A program made the translations under genes and the position numbers. From the NCBI GenBank assembly GCA_937911965.1, contig CALDPL010000117.1:1-6271 (forward strand): 6,271 bases of DNA, in the 5' to 3' direction. Numbering within the stretch: position 1 is the stretch's first letter; each line of letters begins with the position of its first letter. The notes beneath the pieces are model-generated. The model had not been told where the DNA came from and did not search any database. It saw only the letters and a list, made by a program, of their open reading frames with translations. The stretch is from an uncultured Allomuricauda sp. (lineage in GTDB: Bacteria > Bacteroidota > Bacteroidia > Flavobacteriales > Flavobacteriaceae). Of this stretch, positions 1 to 5,162 are shown one piece after another.

Positions 1-415
1 GGACGGAATGCACATTCGCATGCTGTTGCTGACTTTCTTTCTCCAGTTTTTCCCCGATGTGGTGCGCAACGGGCATTTATACATCCTGGAAACGCCGCTG
101 TTCAGAGTGCGCAACAAGAAAGAGACCATTTATTGCTATTCAGAGGAGGAAAAGCGGGCGGCGGTCGAAAAGCTTTCCGGTAAACCCGAGATCACGCGGT
201 TTAAAGGACTTGGCGAGATATCGCCCGACGAATTTGGCGGATTTATAGGCGAAAATATCCGGCTTGAGCCGGTGATCCTGGGGAAAGAAACCAGTATCCA
301 GGGGCTGTTGAATTTCTATATGGGAAAAAATACGCCCCAGCGGCAGAATTTTATTATTGATAATCTTAAAATAGAAAAGGACCTGGCTACCGAAGAGGCG
401 GTGGTTCAGGATTGA
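1..415 (+). CDS. parE: DNA topoisomerase IV subunit B (ParE), 3' part only
   Basis: This is the C-terminal end of the ATPase/TOPRIM subunit of topoisomerase IV, which with ParC decatenates daughter chromosomes and relaxes supercoils in the cytoplasm. The gene is cut by the left edge; the reading frame is open from base 2 and gives 137 visible residues ending at a TGA. The first visible residues, DGMHIR, match the end of the TOPRIM magnesium-binding motif (DxDxDG-HIR), so the window opens on its last aspartate. Then come [11 protein letters not shown], a [10 protein letters not shown] strand, the very conserved [15 protein letters not shown] and the terminal [16 protein letters not shown], all typical of Bacteroidota ParE. 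The ATG at base 8 is an internal methionine, not the start. parC follows 19 bases later, so the two are very probably co-transcribed. GyrB has similar motifs, but the adjacent GyrA-box-free partner favours ParE. Confidence 0.95.
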   Translation, partial: DGMHIRMLLLTFFLQFFPDVVRNGHLYILETPLFRVRNKKETIYCYSEEEKRAAVEKLSGKPEITRFKGLGEISPDEFGGFIGENIRLEPVILGKETSIQGLLNFYMGKNTPQRQNFIIDNLKIEKDLATEEAVVQD

Positions 416-424
416 CGACTAAGC

Positions 425-430
425 AGGGAG
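425..430 (+). promoter_or_regulatory. Shine-Dalgarno-like site of parC
   Basis: AGGGAG lies four bases before the ATG at 435. Most other genes in this window lack such a site, as is usual in Bacteroidota, so it supports ATG 435 over the in-frame ATG at codon 12 (468). Confidence 0.5.
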
Positions 431-434
431 ACTA

Positions 435-3056
435 ATGCAAGACAACGGGAATATAAATGGCGAAGGAATGGGCAATGAGGAATTGCACGATGTGATCCAT
501 ATTTCGGGCATGTACCAAAACTGGTTTATGGATTATGCGTCTTATGTAATCCTTGAACGGGCGGTTCCGGCCATTGAAGACGGATTTAAACCGGTTCATC
601 GGCGCATTTTGCATGCCATGAAAGAAATGGACGACGGCCGGTTCAACAAAGTGGCCAATATTATCGGCCAGACCATGCAATACCATCCCCACGGCGACGC
701 ATCCATCGGCGACGCCATCGTGGCGCTGGGGCAGAAAGAGTTGCTGATCGAGACGCAGGGAAACTGGGGCGATGTGAGAACAGGCGACAGCGCTGCCGCG
801 CCAAGGTATATTGAAGCGCGGCTGTCGAAATTCGCGCTCGATGTAGTTTTCAATCCGCAAACCACAGAGTGGCAACTGTCATACGACGGACGTAAGCGGG
901 AGCCGGTCACGCTGCCGGTGAAGTTTCCGCTGCTTATTGCGCAGGGGGTCGACGGCATTGCTGTGGGGCTTTCCACGAAAATTTTGCCCCACAATTTTGT
1001 GGAACTGATCGAATCATCCATCGCCATTTTACAGGGCCGGAAATTCGAGTTGTACCCCGACTTTCCCACGGGCGGCATGATCGACGTGTCGGATTACAAT
1101 AAAGGCGCAAGAGGAGGCCGCGTGCGCATCAGAGCCCGGATCGAAGAATATGATAAAAAAACGCTCATCATAAAAGACATCCCCTACGGCGTAACCACGA
1201 CCGGATTGATCGAGTCGATCATCAAAGCCAATGACAAAGGAAAGATCAAGATCCGAAAGGTAGTCGACAATACGGCCAGAGACGTAGAGATCCTGGTGTC
1301 GCTGGCGCCTAATCAATCGCCCGACATCACCATTGACGCCCTTTATGCCTTCACGGACTGCGAAGTGGCGATCTCGCCAAACGCCTGTGTGATTATTGAT
1401 GAAAAGCCCCGGTTTCTTGATGTGCATGAAATCCTGGAGATCAGCACGCGGCAAACCGTGGCGCTCCTGAAGCGCGAACTGGAGATCAAACGGGATGAGC
1501 TGCTTGAAAAGATCCTTTTTTCATCGCTTGAGAAAATTTTCATCGAAAACCGGATCTACCGCGACATTGAAGAATGCGAAACCTGGGAGGCGGTCATCGA
1601 AACTATTGATAAAGGCCTCGAACCCTATAAAAGCCAGCTTTACCGCGTCATCACCGGGGAGGATATCGTCCGCCTGACCGAGATCAGGATCAAGCGAATT
1701 TCAAAGTTTGACCTGGAAAAGGCACAACAACTCCTGGAGAGCCTTGAGGAAAAAATAGCGGAGACCAAGCACCATTTGGAACATTTGGTCGACTATGCCA
1801 TCGACTACTTCAAGGAACTCAAGAAGAAGTATGGCCGCGGCCGGGAGCGCCGATCTGAGATCAAGATCTTTGACGATATCGAGGCCACCAAGGTGGTCAT
1901 ACGCAATACCAAACTCTACGTGAACCGGGAAGAGGGATTTGTGGGAACTTCCCTGAAACGGGACGAATATGTGACGGACTGCAGTGATATAGACGACATC
2001 ATCGTCTTTACCCAGAACGGGGAAATGATGGTCACCAAGGTGGATTCCAAGGTCTTCGTGGGCAAGAACATCATCCATGTCGCCGTGTTCAAGAAAAGAG
2101 ATCGTCGCACGGTCTACAATATGATCTACCGGGACGGAAAGGGAGGTGCCAGTTATATCAAAAGGTTCAACGTCACCAGCATTACCCGGGACAGGCTCTA
2201 TCCCCTGGCCGGAAACAATCCGGCTGCCCAGGTGCTGTATTTTTCCGCAAACCCCAATGGGGAGGCCGAGGTGGTCACCGTATTGTTGCGGCAGTCGGGC
2301 AGTATAAAGAAGCTGAAATGGGACCTGGACTTTGCCGACGTCCTGATCAAGGGTCGGGACACCAAGGGAAATCTGGTCACAAAGTATTCGGTCAAACGAA
2401 TAGAGCTCAAGGAGAAGGGAGTATCCACCCTGAAGCCCAGGAAAATCTGGTTCGACGATATCGTTGGCCGCCTGAACGTGGACGGCAGGGGCGAATTGCT
2501 CGGAGACTTCAAGGGGGATGACCTTTTGCTCGTCATTGACCAAAAGGGCAAGGTCAAGACCATGGCCCCGGACCTACTCAGCCGCTTTGACGACAGTATG
2601 ATTGTCCTGGAAAAATGGATTCCGAACAAACCGATCTCGGCGGTACATTATGATGGGGAAAAGGATCGGTATTTCCTCAAACGGTTTTTGGTGGAGACCC
2701 CCCTTCGGGAGGAAACCCTGATCTCGGAGCACCCAAAATCCTTCCTCGAACTGGTCTCCACCCAATGGAGGCCGGTATTGGAACTGGAATTTGCCAAACC
2801 CCGGGGAAAGGAGGCTAAACCCAATCAAAAGGTGGATGTCGAATCCTTTATTTCCATTAAGGGAATCAAGGCCATGGGCAACCAATTGAGTCCGGACAAG
2901 TTAAAGAACATCAATATCCTGGAACCCCTTCCCTATGAGGAGCCCGAGCAGACCAAGGTGGAGGACATGGAGGTCGTGGACGAACAGAGCTTAGGGCACT
3001 CAGATGATAGATCGGGACCCAAGAACAACAGTTCTGAACAAACTTCTTTGTTTTGA
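435..3056 (+). CDS. parC: DNA topoisomerase IV subunit A (ParC), complete
   Basis: This is the DNA-cleaving and religating subunit of topoisomerase IV, partner of the ParE encoded just upstream. The product has 873 residues. The N-terminal winged-helix/tower core (about 25-340) includes FKPVHRRILHAM (51-62), the quinolone-pocket segment HPHGDASIGD (84-93) and AAAPRYIEARL, whose Tyr125 is the expected nucleophile forming the 5'-phosphotyrosyl DNA link. A coiled-coil region (about 335-490) ends in a basic stretch KKKYGRGRERR. The C-terminal domain (about 490-830) is beta-rich and lacks a true GyrA box (QRRGGKG); only a GKGG segment appears near 568-571. This supports ParC rather than GyrA. The tail (about 835-873) is acidic and polar and probably disordered. 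Position 89, equivalent to E. coli GyrA Ser83, is alanine. Codon usage changes markedly between roughly codons 330 and 480, as described in the findings. No frameshift is visible. Confidence 0.96.
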   Translation: MQDNGNINGEGMGNEELHDVIHISGMYQNWFMDYASYVILERAVPAIEDGFKPVHRRILHAMKEMDDGRFNKVANIIGQTMQYHPHGDASIGDAIVALGQKELLIETQGNWGDVRTGDSAAAPRYIEARLSKFALDVVFNPQTTEWQLSYDGRKREPVTLPVKFPLLIAQGVDGIAVGLSTKILPHNFVELIESSIAILQGRKFELYPDFPTGGMIDVSDYNKGARGGRVRIRARIEEYDKKTLIIKDIPYGVTTTGLIESIIKANDKGKIKIRKVVDNTARDVEILVSLAPNQSPDITIDALYAFTDCEVAISPNACVIIDEKPRFLDVHEILEISTRQTVALLKRELEIKRDELLEKILFSSLEKIFIENRIYRDIEECETWEAVIETIDKGLEPYKSQLYRVITGEDIVRLTEIRIKRISKFDLEKAQQLLESLEEKIAETKHHLEHLVDYAIDYFKELKKKYGRGRERRSEIKIFDDIEATKVVIRNTKLYVNREEGFVGTSLKRDEYVTDCSDIDDIIVFTQNGEMMVTKVDSKVFVGKNIIHVAVFKKRDRRTVYNMIYRDGKGGASYIKRFNVTSITRDRLYPLAGNNPAAQVLYFSANPNGEAEVVTVLLRQSGSIKKLKWDLDFADVLIKGRDTKGNLVTKYSVKRIELKEKGVSTLKPRKIWFDDIVGRLNVDGRGELLGDFKGDDLLLVIDQKGKVKTMAPDLLSRFDDSMIVLEKWIPNKPISAVHYDGEKDRYFLKRFLVETPLREETLISEHPKSFLELVSTQWRPVLELEFAKPRGKEAKPNQKVDVESFISIKGIKAMGNQLSPDKLKNINILEPLPYEEPEQTKVEDMEVVDEQSLGHSDDRSGPKNNSSEQTSLF

Positions 3057-3076
3057 ACCATTTTCTTTCTACTTTG
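3048..3076 (+). promoter_or_regulatory. Possible promoter for the desaturase gene
   Basis: TTG at 3048-3050 and TACTTTG at 3070-3076 are 19 bases apart. They resemble the Bacteroidota promoter TTG-N17-23-TAnnTTTG, although the -7 element is one base short of consensus. The element overlaps the end of parC and sits about 48 bases before ATG 3124. Read-through from parC is an equally good explanation, because no terminator hairpin is visible in the 67-base gap. Confidence 0.3.
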
Positions 3077-3123
3077 CCGCAAGTGTAAAACCAACGCCAA
3101 AACCTAACCAATAACACTTCTTC

Positions 3124-4080
3124 ATGGAATTCACCAACCCCCTGGTATACGGAGTCCCCGTTTTTATTGCCTTTATCCTACTTGAACTCACTTATAGCAA
3201 AACCCATGGGGACGATCACCTGTACAACTGGAAGGATCTGGCGGCCAGTGGTTTCATGGGAGTGGGATCCGCCATTTTGGGTCCCCTCTTCAAGGTGGCC
3301 TTTGCCATCGTCCTTTTCAATGCCGTCTATGACCTTTGCAATCCCTTGGTCGATGGTGTCCGTACCAATTTTATGGGATATGAGTCCTTTGGCTATATCT
3401 GGTATATCTGGATCCTTTGCCAATTGGCGGATGATTTCACCTACTATTGGTTCCACAGGGCCAACCATGAGATCAGGATCCTCTGGGCCGCACATATCGT
3501 ACACCATTCTTCCGACAATTTCAACCTGGGGACAGCGGTTCGCAATGGCTGGTTCACCATTTTGTACAAACCCTTCTTTTATGTCTGGATGCCCGCCATT
3601 GGTTTCCCCCCCGAGATGGTGGTGGTCTGCCTGGGGATCGAGGCCTTATGGCAATTCCAATTGCATTCCGTCTATATTCCAAAACTGGGCTTTCTGGAAA
3701 AGTTCCTCAACACCCATACCATGCACCAGGTCCACCACGCACAAAATGTGGAATACCTCGACAAAAACCATGGCGGTTTCCTAAATATCTTTGACAAGGT
3801 CTTTGGCACTTGGAAGGAACTCGACGATGACATCGATGTGAAGTACGGGGTCATCCATGCCCCGGATTCCTATAATCCGATGGTCATCCTTACCCATGAA
3901 TTCAAGGACATTTGGAACGATGTGAAAAAGGTGAACAAGCTCTCGGACAAGCTCATGTATATCTTTGGCCCCCCGGGTTGGAGCCATGACGGGAGCACCA
4001 TGACGGTGAAACAGCAACAAAGATTACAGCAAAAACACAAGGAGGCAAACCCCGACCTGCTCTTTCAAAGACCCAATTAG
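3124..4080 (+). CDS. Sterol desaturase / fatty acid hydroxylase superfamily membrane protein
   Basis: This is an integral membrane, non-haem di-iron oxygenase of the fatty acid hydroxylase superfamily, 318 residues. The histidine clusters expected to bind the two irons are intact: HRANH (111-115), HIVHH (124-128), and HTMHQVHH (198-205) followed by NHGG with His216; His181 may also contribute. Hydrophobic segments near residues 8-21, 43-68, 88-102 and 143-180 fit a membrane anchor with the His clusters on the cytoplasmic side. The family hydroxylates or desaturates lipid substrates such as sterols, fatty acids, carotenoids or glycerol ethers. The arrangement and length recall the alkylglycerol-monooxygenase-like bacterial branch, but the substrate cannot be read from the sequence. 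The C-terminal part (240-318) is soluble and charged. The ATG at 3124 opens the first hydrophobic segment with no obvious Shine-Dalgarno site. The gene lies 67 bases after parC on the same strand; a functional link to topoisomerase is not implied. Confidence 0.92.
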   Translation: MEFTNPLVYGVPVFIAFILLELTYSKTHGDDHLYNWKDLAASGFMGVGSAILGPLFKVAFAIVLFNAVYDLCNPLVDGVRTNFMGYESFGYIWYIWILCQLADDFTYYWFHRANHEIRILWAAHIVHHSSDNFNLGTAVRNGWFTILYKPFFYVWMPAIGFPPEMVVVCLGIEALWQFQLHSVYIPKLGFLEKFLNTHTMHQVHHAQNVEYLDKNHGGFLNIFDKVFGTWKELDDDIDVKYGVIHAPDSYNPMVILTHEFKDIWNDVKKVNKLSDKLMYIFGPPGWSHDGSTMTVKQQQRLQQKHKEANPDLLFQRPN

Positions 4081-4089
4081 GCCAGGGAA

Positions 4090-4470
4090 TCAATCGCCTA
4101 TTCTATGGGCCGTGCCCTTGAACTTCTGGGAGTCGCCCACCACGCCGAACTCAAAGGTGTAAGAGGAATCCGCCGTACTGAGGATTTTGATGTGAATGGA
4201 CTTTTCCTCGGCCATGTTCTTGGGGTTCAAATTCTTTAGGATGTACTCACAATCGTTCACCCAGCGTACGGAGGAGGTGTCCCTCTTGCCCTCAAACTCG
4301 TCCACTTCAATATCCAGGGTCCTGTGAAAGGTGGTTTGTTTTTCCTCCCCGTCTATTATTGTGGTGAAGGTGAAGCTGCCGGTCTTGAAGTCTTTGCAAT
4401 TGCGCTCCGGGGGAGCCCCACAGGCCCAAAACAACATCAGCAGAAGTCCGAAGGGAAATAATTTAGTCAT
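4090..4470 (-). CDS. Small putative lipoprotein (126 aa), hypothetical
   Basis: The reading frame runs from ATG 4470 to TGA 4090. It begins MTKLFPFGLLLMLFWACG: a short positive start, a hydrophobic core and a cysteine at 17 preceded by FWA, which is a usable if imperfect lipobox, so the mature protein should be lipid-anchored in the envelope. The mature part has RNC (Cys25), DFKTGSFTF, a charged middle, RWVNDCEY (Cys74) and HIKILST, and looks like a compact beta-rich domain; Cys25 and Cys74 could form a disulfide. I recall similar short Flavobacteriaceae proteins, sometimes labelled 'DNA topoisomerase IV' in databases, apparently because of their position; nothing here resembles a topoisomerase. 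An upstream in-frame ATG at 4545 would overlap the regulator gene and remove the signal peptide from the N-terminus, so 4470 is preferred. It starts 31 bases after the regulator's stop and may be co-transcribed with it. Its function is unknown. Confidence 0.8.
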   Translation of the reverse strand: MTKLFPFGLLLMLFWACGAPPERNCKDFKTGSFTFTTIIDGEEKQTTFHRTLDIEVDEFEGKRDTSSVRWVNDCEYILKNLNPKNMAEEKSIHIKILSTADSSYTFEFGVVGDSQKFKGTAHRIGD

Positions 4471-4501
4471 ACTGCAAAGAACGGGAAAGATCTCATGCGG
4501 G

Positions 4502-4879
4502 TCAATCCCTTTTTCTATCATAGGACCTAAAACTGCCATCCCCATAGAACACCACGATGGTGGTCACCTCCCCATCCCCAGGGTCAGGCATGGTTCCGGG
4601 AACCTCTTTGGGCCCTTCCTCCTGTGGAGATGACTCCAATGGGGCCTTGTCCGCTTCGTCCACTTCCCCCTTCCAGGGAAAGCTTCCTTCCCCCTTGAGC
4701 AACCAGTACAGGTTCACCTCGGGATAGGCTGCAATGAGCTTCATGACAAAATCCAGACTGGGCCTGTTCCGGCCATTGAGCAAGTGGGAAATGCTGGAGC
4801 GCTGCACCCCGATTTCATCCGCAAAAGCGGACACACTGAGCCCATAGTGGTCCATTATGGTCTGTATACGCAAAATCAT
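4502..4879 (-). CDS. XRE-family helix-turn-helix transcriptional regulator
   Basis: This is a DNA-binding regulator of about 125 residues. An XRE/Cro-type helix-turn-helix fills residues 4-57: SAFADEIGV (17-25) is the first helix of the motif and QRSSISHLLNGRNRPS (26-41) the recognition helix and following turn. PEVNLYWLLKGEG (53-65) continues the domain. Next is an acidic, proline-rich linker (about 70-103) and a short C-terminal strand pair, IVVFYGDGSFRSY (108-120), which I recall as recurring in flavobacterial relatives; its role is unknown. ATG 4879 is chosen because GGGGGA sits four bases upstream. A GTG at 4891 adds four residues (MGDQ) and would match the N-terminal length of relatives slightly better. 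A -7-like TATCTTTG lies upstream at 4919-4912, and an ACAAATGT site lies between it and the start, which suggests autoregulation. The lipoprotein gene follows 31 bases downstream and the M14 peptidase gene is divergent. Confidence 0.9.
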   Translation of the reverse strand: MILRIQTIMDHYGLSVSAFADEIGVQRSSISHLLNGRNRPSLDFVMKLIAAYPEVNLYWLLKGEGSFPWKGEVDEADKAPLESSPQEEGPKEVPGTMPDPGDGEVTTIVVFYGDGSFRSYDRKRD

Positions 4880-4888
4880 TTGGTCCCC

Positions 4889-4900
4889 CACAAATGTGAA
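4889..4900. repeat. CACAAATGTGAA, copy 1 (candidate operator)
   Basis: A 12-base sequence containing the inverted repeat CACA-AA-TGTG. An identical copy lies at 5049-5060. This copy overlaps the possible GTG start and the 5' leader of the XRE regulator gene, just downstream of its -7 element. Its core ACAAATGT belongs to the four-site ACA(A/T)ATGT set described in the findings. Confidence 0.5.
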
Positions 4901-4911
4901 TTTTTACAATA

Positions 4912-4919
4912 CAAAGATA
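4912..4919 (-). promoter_or_regulatory. Candidate -7 element for the XRE regulator gene
   Basis: On the minus strand this reads TATCTTTG, an exact match to the Bacteroidota -7 consensus TAnnTTTG. It lies about 32 bases before ATG 4879, which would give a leader of roughly 26 bases. The -33 element is weak: only TTA at 4942-4940 is at a suitable distance (20 bases), with no TTG. Confidence 0.5.
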
Positions 4920-5048
4920 TAAATAAAGAGGGGAGCCCTTAAGTGATAAAATGAATTTAATGATGCAATAATGGAAACCATCACTTTATATAAAAGCATT
5001 CATTGTACTGAAATACAACACTGTATCTTCAATAGTTAAAATTATTGT

Positions 5049-5060
5049 CACAAATGTGAA
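5049..5060. repeat. CACAAATGTGAA, copy 2 (candidate operator)
   Basis: An exact second copy of the 12-base sequence at 4889-4900, in the same orientation and 160 bases away. It sits in the AT-rich divergent intergenic region, about 105 bases upstream of the peptidase start codon. Confidence 0.5.
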
Positions 5061-5089
5061 AGAATGCATTCCTGATCGTTCAATTTTGT

Positions 5090-5103
5090 ATACATATGTA
5101 AAT
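5090..5103. repeat. ATACATATGTAAAT, copy 1 (palindromic candidate operator)
   Basis: A 14-base direct repeat whose core TACATATGTA (5091-5100) is a perfect 10-base palindrome. The second copy begins 31 bases later. The core shares the ACA(A/T)ATGT pattern with the two CACAAATGTG sites. Confidence 0.5.
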
Positions 5104-5120
5104 ACATTTAAACTCTTTTG

Positions 5121-5134
5121 ATACATATGTAAAT
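5121..5134. repeat. ATACATATGTAAAT, copy 2 (palindromic candidate operator)
   Basis: An exact repeat of 5090-5103, offset by 31 bases (about three helical turns). It lies immediately upstream of the TATTTTTG -7-like element of the peptidase gene, between it and a TTG, so a bound protein would be expected to block that promoter. Confidence 0.5.
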
Positions 5135-5145
5135 TATTCCATGGT

Positions 5146-5153
5146 TATTTTTG
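5146..5153 (+). promoter_or_regulatory. Candidate -7 element for the M14 peptidase gene
   Basis: TATTTTTG matches TAnnTTTG. A TTG at 5118-5120 is 25 bases upstream, slightly more than the usual 17-23. If used, transcription would begin only a few bases before ATG 5163, giving an almost leaderless message; a promoter further upstream in this AT-rich stretch is an alternative. Confidence 0.35.
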
Positions 5154-5162
5154 TGCCTTAAA

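Noticed and set aside
1701..2543. 280-codon open frame on the minus strand inside parC
   Set aside because: It lies wholly antisense to the conserved ParC coding sequence, has no recognisable domain, and is explained by the GC-rich codon pattern of the real gene.
3167..3784. 205-codon plus-strand open frame overlapping the desaturase
   Set aside because: It is in another frame of a gene with intact histidine motifs; its translation is low-complexity Ser/Pro/Trp-rich, as expected of an out-of-frame shadow.
4107..4117. GGGC-CGT-GCCC hairpin near the 3' end of the lipoprotein gene
   Set aside because: The stem is only four base pairs, it lies inside coding sequence and no T-run follows on either strand, so it is not a convincing terminator.
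4471..4545. Upstream ATG (4545) extending the lipoprotein by 25 residues
   Set aside because: It would overlap the end of the regulator gene and place a non-hydrophobic stretch before an otherwise proper signal peptide.
5062..5071. Perfect palindrome GAATGCATTC
   Set aside because: It is a single copy that does not share the ACAWATGT pattern; a 10-base palindrome in AT-rich DNA may be chance.
5081..5088. CAATTTTG as a plus-strand -7 element
   Set aside because: It differs from TAnnTTTG at the first base and has no TTG at the right distance upstream; the TATTTTTG at 5146 matches better.
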